Source of the DNA: JAHIKV01 sp963733145
GTDB taxonomy: Bacteria; Planctomycetota; Planctomycetia; Pirellulales; Thermoguttaceae
Assembly (NCBI GenBank): GCA_963733145.1
Contig: CAVTCJ010000021.1
Coordinates: forward strand, 1 to 64,000
DNA length: 64,000 bases
Direction: 5' to 3'
Within the stretch, counting starts at the first letter, position 1. Each line of letters starts with the position of its first letter. The notes under the pieces are model-generated. The model had not been told where the DNA came from. It saw only the letters and a program-made list of their open reading frames with translations, and ran no database searches. Positions 1 to 8,733 of this stretch are shown here, in pieces. Both the position numbers and the translations under genes were made by a program.

Positions 1-655
1 CGATGTCGTAGCGGTCGAGCGTCTCGACGATCAGCGCTTTGTAATAGTCGCGGACTTCCTGGTGCGCATAATCGAAGCACCGGGCGTAGTGTCCGCCGAC
101 GCCCTTGACGCGGAGTTGCGGATTCTTCTTCCAGAACGAGCCGTGGATCGGATGGTCGGGCGTTTCCATGTCGTGGCAATCGTTCATCCGCAGCGTGATC
201 CAGGGCGAGATGCCGTCGTGCCGGCAGCGGGCGGTGAAGCGGGCCGGGTAGTCGATCCCCTGCTGATGCACTTTCAGCATGTTGCCGATCATCTTGCGGT
301 AATTCGCCACGTTGCCCCGCGGCAGGCCCGAGAGAAACGGCTGGTCGTCCGGTCCGGCCGGGTCGTAGCCGTCCCAGAAGGCGTCCCAGGCGCGGCTGCG
401 ATAATTGGTCCGCTGCGCGTTGGTGTTGCACAGCAGCGTCTTGACGCCCGCGGCGGCATAAACGTCGACGTATCGGTCGATCGTTTCGCCGGCCTTGCCG
501 TCCGGGATTAGGTGATAAAAGAAGAAATTGGTGCAATCTTCGTTGAAGATCAGGCCCTCGAGCGGCGGCTGTGCGGCCGGGGCGGAGCGGACATTCGCGG
601 CAACGGCCGACAGAAAAAGGCAGCCGACGGCGGGAAACAGGCAACGTTTCATCAT
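1..655 (-). CDS. Secreted glycoside-hydrolase-like protein (GHL10-like), 3' end beyond the window edge
   Basis: The gene starts at the ATG at 655 and runs off the left edge, giving 218 visible residues. The N-terminus (MMKRCLFPAVGCLFLSAVAA) is a signal peptide with an Ala-rich cleavage region, so the product is exported. The rest resembles the TIM-barrel family of planctomycete putative glycosidases: it has an early FNEDCTNFFFY stretch, an ITLRMNDCHD segment, and near the edge DYYKALIVETLDRYDI, which in this family normally leads into the acidic active-site strand (that part is missing). It is the last gene of cassette A, 172 bp beyond the DUF1559 gene. The family assignment rests on remembered motifs only and no catalytic residue is visible. 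Confidence 0.6.
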   Translation of the reverse strand, partial: MMKRCLFPAVGCLFLSAVAANVRSAPAAQPPLEGLIFNEDCTNFFFYHLIPDGKAGETIDRYVDVYAAAGVKTLLCNTNAQRTNYRSRAWDAFWDGYDPAGPDDQPFLSGLPRGNVANYRKMIGNMLKVHQQGIDYPARFTARCRHDGISPWITLRMNDCHDMETPDHPIHGSFWKKNPQLRVKGVGGHYARCFDYAHQEVRDYYKALIVETLDRYDI

Positions 656-827
656 GGTATCTATGATGTGGCGTGCGGATATGGATGTCAAGTTGCGGTG
701 GCGGATTTTCAGAGCATCCGGTGGGAATTGGAACAACGTTCCCGGTGAGTGCGCCCGCCGTTAGAATAGAGCAAGCACCCGTGGGTGCGGCGCGTCGGAG
801 TGATCCGCCGCCCTGGAAATGCATCGG

Positions 828-1925
828 TTAGAACGCCTTGGCGTCGATAACGTTGCCGTCGGCGCGTTCGCATAAATTGCGGTGGACGTTCGGATCGATC
901 GTGTAATTCATCATTTTCACCGAGCCGTCGCAGAAGGCCATCTGGAAGCCGTTGGCGTGTGCGCTGCCGAAGGAATATCCGTCGTAACCGGGCGTGTCGG
1001 GGCAGGGCGGCCAGTATGCCCAACGGGTGATGTCGGCGTTGTCGCCCACCATGGCGCTTTCGTTGTCGCCGCCGCTGGAACCGGTGTCGTAATAGTCGGG
1101 GGAGAGGCATTTTTCGCCCACCAGATAGGTATTACTGGCGCCGTCCTTGATGTCGGCCAGTTTCGTCATGCTGCCGGCGTAGAAGATGCCGGTGGCGGCC
1201 TGGGCGACGCCGGCGAAGGTGGTCCGCGCTTCGGCGGTCATTTGTCCCGGCGGATTTTCGACGGCGGTGACGTTGTTCGGACCGGAGCCGCCGGCCACGT
1301 TCTCCGTCCAAGCGGCCGTGGCCGGATAACCGCAATGCACGTAGCCGTAGCCGCCGTTTCCGGCGTAGTCGCTGCGTCCGGCAACCGTCGGCATTCCGGC
1401 GTTGATCACCGGCGAACGTCCGGCGGCGTTACCGGTCGTCGAATTCCAGGGATAGGCGATCACCTTCCGCCGCGTGGGACAATAGAGCACGCCGAGCGGC
1501 GTAGCCATCCGCTGGATGTGGGCGAGCTTCTTGTTCGCGTCGTTCCAGGGCGATCTGCCTGCGCCCATGTCGTGCAGTGCCGGCTGCTCGATATAGGGGA
1601 GAATGTTGAAAATCCAACCGCCCGGCTGCCGCCAGTCGTTTCCGCGGTCGGCGTCGCCGGTCCACGAGTATCCCCAGCCGTTGGTCGGAAAGCGTCCGGT
1701 GGCGCTCTCGTGGTTCATGCAACCGAGGGCCAATTGTTTGAGGTTGTTCCTGCATTGCGTTCGCCGGGCCGCCTCGCGGGCCGCCTGAACGGCCGGCAAC
1801 AGCAACGCGATCAGGATGCCGATGATCGTGATGACTACGAGCAACTCCACCAAAGTGAAACCCAATTTGCATTTTGGGATTGGGGATTTGCCAATTTGAC
1901 GAAGATTCGCGGAATGTAGTTTCAT
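828..1925 (-). CDS. DUF1559 prepilin-like protein (cassette A)
   Basis: This 365-residue protein has a type IV pilin/type II secretion prepilin leader: a short basic start, then GFTLVELLVVITIIGILIAL with the conserved Glu five residues after the cleavage Gly, followed by QAAREAARR. The C-terminus has the DUF1559 H-X9-DG signature (HANGFQMAFCDGSV) and ends NVIDAKAF. Such proteins are cleaved by a prepilin peptidase and are thought to form pseudopilus-like surface or secretion structures; their individual roles are unknown. A GGTGA sequence lies just before the ATG at 1925. It follows the sialidase-like gene in cassette A, and equivalent genes occupy the same slot in cassettes B, C and D. Confidence 0.93.
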   Translation of the reverse strand: MKLHSANLRQIGKSPIPKCKLGFTLVELLVVITIIGILIALLLPAVQAAREAARRTQCRNNLKQLALGCMNHESATGRFPTNGWGYSWTGDADRGNDWRQPGGWIFNILPYIEQPALHDMGAGRSPWNDANKKLAHIQRMATPLGVLYCPTRRKVIAYPWNSTTGNAAGRSPVINAGMPTVAGRSDYAGNGGYGYVHCGYPATAAWTENVAGGSGPNNVTAVENPPGQMTAEARTTFAGVAQAATGIFYAGSMTKLADIKDGASNTYLVGEKCLSPDYYDTGSSGGDNESAMVGDNADITRWAYWPPCPDTPGYDGYSFGSAHANGFQMAFCDGSVKMMNYTIDPNVHRNLCERADGNVIDAKAF

Positions 1926-1996
1926 AGGTCACCGCTAAAATCCATTTCGACGCTATCGATAAGGATCGGCAAATTAGTGACTGTAGCATTTCAGAA

Positions 1997-2040
1997 AGGG
2001 ACAGTCCCATTTTCGTCGAACGAAAATTGGGACAGTCCCC
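1997..2040. repeat. GGGACAGTCCC palindromic repeat
   Basis: Two GGGACAGTCCC copies flank the inverted arms TTTTCG and CGAAAA. Related elements occur at 12025-12097, 46605-46627, 58281-58389 and 59601-59692. The type resembles REP elements often found with REP-associated transposases, but no such transposase gene is in this window. Confidence 0.75.
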
Positions 2041-2173
2041 CACTTATTGATTCGCCGGCCCTAAGCGGGGGTTGGATGCGGAGTGCGGCGAAAAATTGGC
2101 CATCTTCGCCAAGACGGTCAACTCCGTTCGCCGACAATCCTGAATTCAATCCCAAATCCTAAATCAACCAATC

Positions 2174-2308
2174 TCAGTAGTTCCAAATTTCGGCCGGTCG
2201 AAACGTCGTCATTCTGAGCGCAGCGAAGAATCTCCTTGGCCACCGAGATCCTTCGCTGCGCTCAGGATGACCCTTTGTGACAAAATATGCCACATTTGGA
2301 ACTACTGA
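2174..2308. repeat. Composite inverted repeat, 15-bp outer arms around a GTCATTCTGAGCG hairpin
   Basis: The outer arms TCAGTAGTTCCAAAT (2174-2188) and ATTTGGAACTACTGA (2294-2308) are perfect inverted repeats. Inside lies a second hairpin (2208-2271) whose arms read GTCATTCTGAGCGCAGCGAA and TTCGCTGCGCTCAGGATGAC. The layout looks like one palindromic element inserted in another, or a small MITE. No target duplication was established. Confidence 0.75.
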
Positions 2309-2313
2309 ATCTT

Positions 2314-2345
2314 GTTGGAGCGGCAGTTAAACCGCCGACCCCAGC
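2314..2345. repeat. PEP-CTERM 3' palindrome overlapping the stop codon (cassette A)
   Basis: This is a diverged copy of the GTTGGGGYGGCAGTT...AACTGCCRCCCCAAC palindrome. The TAA of the sialidase-like gene (2327-2329) falls inside it, and the element encodes the last residues after the RKRK motif. The same palindrome lies just beyond five other PEP-CTERM genes, so it may act as their terminator or mRNA 3' stabiliser. Confidence 0.65.
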
Positions 2346-3508
2346 GTTGATAACTTCCGTTTCCTCCACGCATAAAACAGCAGGCCGAGCAACCCGGTCG
2401 CCAGCAACGCCAAGGCGCCCGGCTCGGGCACGCCGCTGATGGTGATCGTGCGGACGCGGACGTCGGCGGGGGCGTCTCCCATCTTATCAAAGTAAGCCAC
2501 CAGCACCGAGCCGTCGTCGAGGTTCACCATCGAGGTGTAAGCACCGCCCAACGCATCGATCGTAATTTCATCGCTCCAGGAGGCGCATTCATCCAGGCTG
2601 TACCGCAAGGCCGTCGAATAAACGCCGCCGATCAATGAGCGGTAACCCAGCAGGACGACGCCCTGCGCGCTCCGCCAGAGGTAAGGCGATTCGCCGTGAA
2701 AATCCAGCGGTTTCGAGTTGGTCCAGCTTGCGCCTTCGTCGGCCGAGGTCGAAAAATACATGGGCGAACTGGATGAATTGTTTCGCTCGACCGCCCAGAG
2801 CGAGTTGTCCTTTAACTGTATCACATCGGTCTCGGCGTCGAGGCGGACGCTGGTGGGGATGTTGACGGGCGAACTCCACGTCGCACCGTTGTCGTCGCTG
2901 AGGGTCACCGCTCCGTTGGCCCAAGTTTTGGACGAGTTCACGTAGTAGAGGCCCATTGCCAAATGCCCGTCGGCCAGTAGGCGGGCGGGGGAACTGGCGT
3001 AGTAATTTGAGGAAGCGACTAAGCTTTCCGGCGGAGACCACGAGGTCCCGGCGTCGTTCGACCGCACCAGCCAAGTGCCGTTGCTATTGAAGTAGTTGCA
3101 GAGCAACTGACCGCCGGGCAATTGGACGATCGAGGGGTCGCGGTCGTCCAACGGCCCGTCGTAGACGACGCTCGGCGCGCTCCAGGTGGCCCCTTCGTCG
3201 TCCGAGGTCACGAACATAATCCGCCCGCCGTTGGGATGGCTCGCATTGGGCGTCGAGACGTGGGCATAGCCGGCGTAAAAGACGCTCATAATTCGGCCGT
3301 CTTGCAGGCGGCAGAGGTCGGGGAAAGCCTCGTATCCTCCCGCTCCGGCGTCGGTCACCATGTAACTGAAGTTGGAACTGACCTCGACCGCCACTCCCGC
3401 CTCGGCCGCGGCCGATCCCGCCAAGATCAATAGCACTACCAATACCGCCGATCCGAAAATGTGAATAATGCAGGAGGCATATTCCGTGCCCTGCCGTGAT
3501 ATCTTCAT
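2327..3508 (-). CDS. Sialidase-like (BNR/Asp-box) exported protein with PEP-CTERM anchor
   Basis: The start is taken at the ATG at 3508, preceded by GAGGC, because codons further upstream read through a palindromic repeat. The 393-residue product has a signal peptide (VVLLILAGSAAAEA) and at least five Asp-box motifs of the form SxDxGxxW (SDDEGATW, SNDAGTSW, SDDNGATW, SADEGASW, and a degenerate SLDECASW). These are typical of six-bladed sialidase/BNR propellers. It ends with a PEP-CTERM sorting tail: VPEPGA, a hydrophobic helix, then YAWRKRK. It probably acts on sialic acid or a similar sugar outside the cytoplasm or at the surface. No classical FRIP arginine motif was seen, so it could be a sugar-binding rather than hydrolytic propeller. 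Confidence 0.85.
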   Translation of the reverse strand: MKISRQGTEYASCIIHIFGSAVLVVLLILAGSAAAEAGVAVEVSSNFSYMVTDAGAGGYEAFPDLCRLQDGRIMSVFYAGYAHVSTPNASHPNGGRIMFVTSDDEGATWSAPSVVYDGPLDDRDPSIVQLPGGQLLCNYFNSNGTWLVRSNDAGTSWSPPESLVASSNYYASSPARLLADGHLAMGLYYVNSSKTWANGAVTLSDDNGATWSSPVNIPTSVRLDAETDVIQLKDNSLWAVERNNSSSSPMYFSTSADEGASWTNSKPLDFHGESPYLWRSAQGVVLLGYRSLIGGVYSTALRYSLDECASWSDEITIDALGGAYTSMVNLDDGSVLVAYFDKMGDAPADVRVRTITISGVPEPGALALLATGLLGLLFYAWRKRKLSTLGSAV

Positions 3509-3601
3509 GGGTTGCCTCTTCGAGTGTAATTGCTGCAAGACGTAGGACGGCAAATGGTGGACTTGCCCAATCGGACACGTCCACCATCCGCCATTCACCG
3601 G

Positions 3602-3632
3602 GTTGGGGTGGCAGGTCAACTGCCACCCCAAC
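3602..3632. repeat. PEP-CTERM 3' palindrome (cassette A)
   Basis: The palindrome GTTGGGGTGGCAGGTCAACT...CCACCCCAAC lies about 18 bases beyond the stop of the PEP-CTERM gene ending at 3651 and just before the sialidase-like gene. It is positioned as a terminator or 3' mRNA stabiliser but has no T-run. Confidence 0.75.
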
Positions 3633-3650
3633 GAAGCCTCGATCATCCCC

Positions 3651-4544
3651 TTACTTCCGCCTCCGCCAGGCGTAGGCCAGCAGGCCGAACAGGCCGCAGG
3701 CCAGCAGGGCCAGCGTGGACGGCTCGGGAACTGTGCCGGTCACCTGGAAGTTGTCGGCGTAGCCGGTTGTGTTCCCGGCTGCCGACGAAACCAACATGCC
3801 GGCGTAGGGAGTGTTGGCGTCCGTAAAGTAGGCAGTTGTGGAGAACAACGAATAATCGGCGGTGGAACCTTCCAATGCGATATTGGAGATTTGACCGGTA
3901 GTCGTGTTCACGTCGTAGCTCAGGTTGTAGAAGTTGCTGGCGGAAAACGTCCCACCGGCGTACTCCACCGCGGCACTCTTGTACACTCCCGGGCCGCTGA
4001 AATATCCGGTCTTGTTGGGATCATAGATCAGGGCCAGCGCTCCGGTGTGATCCAGCAACAGCCCAACGAATGAGTTTGTGACGTTTTGGTTTCCGGTCCC
4101 CACAGTCGAGTCGGCATTGAGATAGAATCCAAGGCCGATGCCACGAGGATACAGTGCGTTATCAACGTCTCCGGAGATCCCGCTTAACTCGATGTCTGCG
4201 CTGATGTGGAGCAGGCTGGGCTTGACGTAGGAACCGCTGCTGAGCGATGCTGACCGCATCGGACCCGGCGGTTTGGCCGGCAGTGCCGGGCGTCGGATTT
4301 CCGGTCTTCGTGGTGCTGATGTACCATTCCTGGTTGGAAACGGCCCGGCTGTTGGTTTTTGTCCAAACGCCGCCCGAGAGGGTAGTTTCGGGGGTGCGCC
4401 ATTTAGCTGGACAGCCGTAACGTCGCTAACGTTGCTAAACGTGTCCGAGACGATGACCTCCGCCTGGACCACGCCGGCGACCGCCAGCAGGACGGCAACC
4501 GCGCTCAACAGAACACAACTTCTGACAATGCTTCTGCGACTCAT
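3651..4544 (-). CDS. PEP-CTERM secreted protein (cassette A), internal compensating frameshifts
   Basis: The start is the ATG at 4544, with GGAG eight bases upstream. A signal peptide (SCVLLSAVAVLLAVAGVVQA) is followed by an EVIVSDTF start typical of planctomycete PEP-CTERM beta-sandwich proteins. The tail is VPEPST, a hydrophobic helix and YAWRRRK, for exosortase-type processing. The stretch encoded by about 4255-4398 reads as an unnatural Pro/Arg-rich peptide in the main frame. One base over, it reads GGVWTKTNSRAVSNQEWYIS, a normal-looking beta-rich sequence. Two opposite single-base indels, one at a run of five C, would explain this. It lies between the FecR gene and the sialidase-like gene. 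Its ligand and function are unknown. Confidence 0.82.
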   Translation of the reverse strand: MSRRSIVRSCVLLSAVAVLLAVAGVVQAEVIVSDTFSNVSDVTAVQLNGAPPKLPSRAAFGQKPTAGPFPTRNGTSAPRRPEIRRPALPAKPPGPMRSASLSSGSYVKPSLLHISADIELSGISGDVDNALYPRGIGLGFYLNADSTVGTGNQNVTNSFVGLLLDHTGALALIYDPNKTGYFSGPGVYKSAAVEYAGGTFSASNFYNLSYDVNTTTGQISNIALEGSTADYSLFSTTAYFTDANTPYAGMLVSSAAGNTTGYADNFQVTGTVPEPSTLALLACGLFGLLAYAWRRRK

Positions 4545-4707
4545 GATCGATCTCCGTAGAAAAAAGGTGAACAATACGCGCTATTCGTAACAACTTGGCT
4601 ACTCGTCTTTGGAATCGAGTATAGTGTGTGCATTTCACAACAGGTCTTGCCGGTGAGATGCAACGCTTGTTAGCTTCCCGCGCCGGCGGAACCTCAAGGG
4701 TCATTCA

Positions 4708-6416
4708 TTACCTGCCCTCCTTTCCGTCGATAGTGGGCGGCGCGTCGGCGGACTTGACGGGGACCGCGCGTCCGTTGCGGAACATCGAACCCTCCAATTC
4801 CACCAACAGTGCCATGGGGCTTATCCCGGACGGCGTTCGCTCGCCCGGCACGCCGTTCAACACGTCGAACTCTAAGACATTGGTCCCTTCGACGAACCCC
4901 TTCTCGATGAAGAACCAGTGGGGGTCAACAAATGGGGCCAGGTATCCATGTCCGGGGACCGAAATATTCTTGCCGTTCAGACGCACGGCCTGCACGTGGT
5001 TGTCGGCCATAAAACCGATCCGCAGTTTCGCCGAGCCGGGCACGTAGTCCGCAAGCTCGAACGTGGTGCGGAAGGTGTAAGTTACATCGTCCGGCAAGTC
5101 GGGGAGTTGATCGGCCGTCGAAATCCATTGCGAGCGGGACGGATCGTTGGGCCGGAATTGCGACGGCCGGTCTGCCCACGCGACCACGGCCGAGCGGGGC
5201 TTAAACTTCGGATCGTTGCTGACGGCGACAATCTGCCAATGCGGATCGGCGTCGCCCTCATTCAATCCCACGCCCGTGTTGAACACCTCGATCCGCGCCC
5301 GCCGGGGCATCCGGCGGACAAACGAGTCGGGGCGGATCGACGCCCGCCGCACCTTGGCGATTTGCTTCGCGTTCTTGTTCACCCGCGCCGTCTCGTTCGC
5401 GCCTAAAACCACGACTTGCCTGTCGCCGTTTCCGGCTATTTGCACCTTTACCGTACCGCGGAAGACGTGCGACGTGGTCTCGCCGTTCTCTCCGACCTCG
5501 ACGCCGAACTCCGTGCCCAGATCGGTGACGATGGCCGTGGGAGTGCGGACGAAGAATTTGGAGATTTGGAGATTTGGAGATTTGGAGATTTCAGATTGGG
5601 GTCTTAGGTCTTGGGTCTTAGGTCTTGGGTTCTGACCTTTGACCTCTGACCTCTTCTCAACTCGCGCCGTCATTTTACCTAGTGTCAGATAACCGCCGGC
5701 GAGTGATTCGACTTGATACGTGCACGGGCCTTCAAGGATCACTTTCGCCCCGGTATTGTAGGTAATCTCCAACAGGCCTGAGGCCAGGGCGAACTGTCGC
5801 CCCAACGGGACCGAGCGCGCTCAGGTAGGTCTGAGTGCTCGGGTCGGACCATTTGCAGGCGGTCATGCCCGTGATCCGACCGCCGACGACCCACTCCGGC
5901 CGCTCGACCGGCGGCGCCGACGGCGATTGATTTTCGACAATCAGTTGATAATGACTGATTTTGTAGGCCCAGGCCCCCAACAGCATTACGCCCACGATCA
6001 ACGTGGCGACCATGTATGAGAAGACCGGGCTGCCGACAAAGGGAGAGGAGAGGCGCGAGGGGAGAGGGAAGAGGGAAGGAAAGAATGGGGATTCGGGGTT
6101 CGGGATTCGGGGTTCGGGTTGGTGCGGCAGTTCCTCGCCATGTTGGTTCGGAAGTTGAACTGCCGCACCAACGGCGGAATCTCCAAATCTCCAAATCTCC
6201 AAATCTCCAAATCCCAAATTCCCCGCCCCTTGCCCCTCGCCCCGGATGCGGTGCAAGCCGCCGACGATGAACATGAAATCGACGTATTCCCGCCGCCGGG
6301 CCGGATCCTCGCTGAGCAGTTCCTCGAGCCGGGCGGCGCTGCTCCGCAGAGAGCCGATTCTCGGCCAGTTCGTACAGCAGGTCGAAGAATTCATTGTCGT
6401 GGGAAGGAGTCGTCAT
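4708..6416 (-). CDS. FecR-domain anti-sigma/sensor protein (cassette A), two frameshifts
   Basis: The ATG at 6416 overlaps the sigma-factor stop codon (ATGA), so the two are translationally coupled. In order the product has a short cytoplasmic N-terminus (FFDLLYELAENRLSAEQ), a linker of repeats, one membrane helix (YMVATLIVGVMLLGAWAYKI), a FecR beta-roll (VILEGPCTYQVES, TAIVTDLGTEFGV) and a C-terminal beta-sandwich with HWFFIEKGFVEGTNVLEFDV. It probably holds the sigma factor at the membrane and senses an extracytoplasmic sugar. Single-base shifts are needed near 6340 and 5818. At the latter, removing one C restores a TYLSASVPLGRQFA sequence matching the cassette C paralogue. Two 8-bp tandem repeats lie inside the gene. 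Confidence 0.8.
5556..5587. repeat. Four tandem 8-bp repeats (ATTTGGAG) inside fecR-like gene A
   Basis: Four perfect ATTTGGAG units lie in the part of the gene that encodes the loop between the two halves of the FecR domain. Eight is not a multiple of three, so gain or loss of one unit would shift the frame. The same unit in reverse orientation recurs at 6181-6212 in this gene. Confidence 0.85.
6181..6212. repeat. Four tandem 8-bp repeats (CTCCAAAT) inside fecR-like gene A
   Basis: This array is the reverse complement of the one at 5556-5587. It sits in the linker between the cytoplasmic part and the membrane helix, next to a GTTGG-type palindrome at about 6118-6171. Confidence 0.85.
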
Positions 6417-6970
6417 GGCCTGCGCTCCTTCTCCGACGGGGGGCCTTCCTCCGACAGCCGCGCTTGCTGGACGCAATCGAACAGGGCTTGATGTATCCGC
6501 CGCAACGAGCGGTAAATGGCGTGTACCGAGCGCTGCGACTCGGCGGCGATGGCGTCGACCGTGGCCGCGATTTGATACCGGGCGTCGATCAGGCGACGGT
6601 CCTCCTCCGATAGTTTACGGTAGCAATCGTTGAGCAACTCCAGCCGCAGATCGACGCTCTCGATCGCGCCGGCGGCCGTCTCGTCCAGGGCCGCTTGCAG
6701 TTGATCGCCGAAGAGCTTCTCCCGCCGCCCGCGGCGCTGGCGATAGCGGAGGACCTCGATCTGCGCGATCCGCAGGGCCCAGGCCCGAAACCCCTCGTCC
6801 GTATCGGCGTGAAACTCCCCGAACTTCTCCCACAACGTCTTGCTCGTCTCTTGAAATATGTCCTCGGCGTCGGCATGGACGGGCGCCAAGACGTGGATGT
6901 ACGAGTAGATGCTGTTGGTCCAGCGGGAGAAGAGCCGCACGAATTCGTCGATGTTTCCGCCGGAATTCAT
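6413..6970 (-). CDS. ECF sigma factor, Rhodopirellula/Verrucomicrobium family (cassette A)
   Basis: This 185-residue sigma-70-like protein starts at the ATG at 6970. The sigma-2 region contains DAEDIFQETSKTLWEKFGEF and FRAWALRIAQIEVLRYRQR, the usual core-binding and -10 recognition segments. The sigma-4 helix-turn-helix is AATVDAIAAESQRSVHAIYR, followed by the short family tail. It should direct RNA polymerase to cassette promoters and is presumably inhibited by the FecR-like product encoded directly downstream, whose start codon overlaps its stop. A TATAATAA box lies about 65 bases upstream. Confidence 0.92.
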   Translation of the reverse strand: MNSGGNIDEFVRLFSRWTNSIYSYIHVLAPVHADAEDIFQETSKTLWEKFGEFHADTDEGFRAWALRIAQIEVLRYRQRRGRREKLFGDQLQAALDETAAGAIESVDLRLELLNDCYRKLSEEDRRLIDARYQIAATVDAIAAESQRSVHAIYRSLRRIHQALFDCVQQARLSEEGPPSEKERRP

Positions 6971-7030
6971 GGTGTTCCGCCGCCTCACGGATGAAATCCC
7001 CGGGGCAATCCGCCGATTGCTCCCCCTACT

Positions 7031-7042
7031 GATATAATAACC
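7031..7042 (-). promoter_or_regulatory. Candidate -10 box upstream of sigma gene A
   Basis: On the minus strand this reads GGTTATTATATC. The core TTATTATA (TATAATAA on the plus strand) recurs 74-75 bases upstream of the sigma genes of cassettes C and D. No convincing -35 element was found at a fixed spacing. Confidence 0.4.
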
Positions 7043-7204
7043 ACGCGAGGGCGGAAAATTTTGCGCACCGAAATTCCAATTTTCCGGTCGGAGAGTGGGC
7101 GGGGTATAATGTCTCCTGCAATAATTTGCCGGATTCCCCCATCATCGTCCTCTCTTTTCAGCCCCCCGGAAATGCCGGGGCACGCCGTTTTCTCGAATTG
7201 CCTC

Positions 7205-7232
7205 TTGACAGCCCCGGCAAATCTGCTACGAT
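7205..7232 (+). promoter_or_regulatory. Sigma-70-type promoter for the BlaI-M56 operon
   Basis: TTGACA at 7205-7210 and TACGAT at 7227-7232 are separated by 16 bases, about 100 bases before the blaI-like start codon. The sequence around the -10 (CTACGATAG) is nearly self-complementary and could be the repressor's operator. The classical BlaI site TACA-N-TGTA was not seen. Confidence 0.55.
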
Positions 7233-7333
7233 AGAACCAAATCTAACTAACCAAAATAAGCCAGAGCGTTCTCGGCCAACCAGCCGATGCCAGAAAATAC
7301 AAGCTCGGCATAACCTGAAATGAGGGCTTTCTT

Positions 7334-7727
7334 ATGGTCCGTCCTGCCGCGAAGGAACTTACCCAGCGGGAGCTGGAGGTAATGCACGTTTTTTGGAGCG
7401 GCGGGACTGCCGACCAGTCAACCGTGGCCGACATCCGCGACCAACTGGCCGCCGCGGGCCGGGACTTGGCCTATACCACCGTGGCCACGTCTGGTGCGGA
7501 TCCTCGCCGAGAAGGGATTCCTGGAGCAGACCAACACCGACCGCCCGTTTCAGTATCGGCCCGTACGGAGCTTTGAAGAAGTGTCTCGCAGCATCTTGGG
7601 CGATATGGTCGAACGGGTCTTTCACGGCTCGCGGGAACAGTTGCTCGTGCGGCTCCTGGAACAGCGCCGCTTGACCGCCAAGGAACGGGCCGTACTGGAG
7701 GCCATCCTGCGGGAGAAAAAGACATGA
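7334..7727 (+). CDS. BlaI/MecI/CopY-family transcriptional regulator, one frameshift
   Basis: The ATG at 7334 follows a GAGGG ribosome-binding site. The first frame encodes the winged helix (LTQRELEVMHVFWSGG, VADIRDQLAAAGRDLAYTTV). The family sequence continues one frame over as VRILAEKGFLEQTNTDRPFQ and ends EAILREKKT. Removing one T near 7488 joins the frames (TTVAT then LVRILAEKG). The intact protein would be about 130 residues, normal for the family. It should repress its own operon until the co-encoded M56 sensor protease, whose start codon overlaps its stop codon (ATGA), inactivates it. The inducer is unknown; in planctomycetes such pairs are common and are not necessarily linked to beta-lactams. 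Confidence 0.85.
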
Positions 7728-8722
7728 ACACGATCGGAATCGCCTTGGTGTGGTGCGTCGTGCAGGTCACACTGATCGGCGTCTTGGCTGCCGGCCTGTA
7801 CCTCGTGGTCCGGCGGCTGCGTCCGGCCGCCGCGGCCTCGGTGGTGCTCACCGGTCTGGCAATCGTGGTAGTGCTGTCGCTGATGCTGGTGAGCCCTTGG
7901 CCGCGATGGACGATCCACTCACGACTCCCCTCTCCCTTTGGGAGAGGGGCCGGGGGTGAGGGCCACTGGGGCCGATGATGTTCCTCTTCCGCCTGACCTT
8001 ACGTCAGTTCCCGGCGAAGGCCATGGCGTAAGTACAGGCGGCGATGTCCCCAGCTTGGTGAAAAACCAGCCATCGACTGTCGCTTTACTTTGGCAAGCGA
8101 TCCTGGATGAACTGGCCAAGCCGCAGCCTACCCTCTCTGTAGACACTTGGCACTGGCCAGCGGTAGTGGCGGTGCTATTCCTTGCGGCGATGGCCTGCGG
8201 GACTAGGCTGGTTCGCTGCTCGGAGTGCTGGCCGTGCGCTGCGAGCGGCTGCGGAGTCGCCCCGTGCAGGATCGTGAATTGCTGGAACTGGTTGACGTGC
8301 TTTGTGCCGAACTTGCCTGCCGCCGGCCGATCGAGGTTCGCCAGTCGGACGATTTGGCTACGGCGGCCACGATCGGCTGGCGGCGGCCCGTGCTTCTGCT
8401 GCCTGCCGACTGGACAAGCTGGACCGCCGACCAGCGTCGGGCCGTCTTGGCCCACGAAATCGCCCACGCCCGGAGCCACGACTTCCTGGCCCTGCTTTTC
8501 GGTCAACTTGGACTCGTGCTGCACTTCTATCACCCGCTGCTGCATTGGCTGATGAACCGTCTGCGGCTGGAGCAGGAGTTGGCGGCCGACGCCGCGGCGG
8601 CCGGCATCTCCGGCGGGCAGCGGAACTATCTGACGACCATCGCCGAACTGGCGTTGCACAGCAGGATCGGCCGCTCCTGTGGCCTGCCCGCACGTTTCTT
8701 CCTACGCAAACCACGTTCTTGA
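7724..8722 (+). CDS. M56 (BlaR1-like) membrane metallopeptidase, frameshifted
   Basis: The ATG overlaps the blaI-like stop. Membrane helices at the start (LVWCVVQVTLIGVLAAGLYL, ASVVLTGLAIVVVLSLMLVS) lead to the zinc protease site LAHEIAHARSHD (HExxH) and then YHPLLHWLMNRLRLEQELAAD. Reading the whole domain needs shifts inside a palindromic repeat at 7924-7963 and near 8205. A third shift near 8656, where adding one G gives AELALAQQDRPLLWPARTFL, would join it to the frame that ends at 10356. It is therefore probably the N-terminal half of one long receptor protease that cleaves the BlaI-like repressor on sensing a signal. Confidence 0.75.
7924..7963. repeat. CTCCCCTCTCCC/GGGAGAGGGGCCGGGGGTGAGGG palindrome inside the M56 gene
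   Basis: A short palindrome (CTCTCCC and GGGAGAG) is followed by GCCGGGGGTGAGGGC. Other copies lie at 20238-20280, 29256-29294 and twice at 43597-43699. All of them are inside coding sequences. Confidence 0.85.
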
Positions 8723-8733
8723 GGAGAATCGCC

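Larger units (their letters stand above)
1926..2326. other. Intergenic region with three nested or adjacent palindromes
   Basis: No gene is supported in these 401 bases between the sialidase-like gene and the DUF1559 gene. They contain a GGGACAGTCCC palindrome (1997-2040), a structured segment around 2064-2150 that shares GGCCAT-TTCGCCAAGACGG with the matching interval of cassette B, and a composite inverted repeat (2174-2308). The last few bases enter the 3' palindrome that overlaps the sialidase-like stop codon. Confidence 0.7.

Noticed and set aside
882..1919. A 345-codon plus-strand open frame opposite the DUF1559 gene
   Set aside because: It is antisense to a strongly conserved gene, has no family features and reflects GC-rich codon bias. 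Similar long antisense frames occur opposite most genes here.
7334..8722. A beta-lactam resistance operon (BlaI/BlaR1)
   Set aside because: No beta-lactamase gene is present and the sensor region is not penicillin-binding. BlaI/M56 pairs are common in planctomycetes for other purposes.
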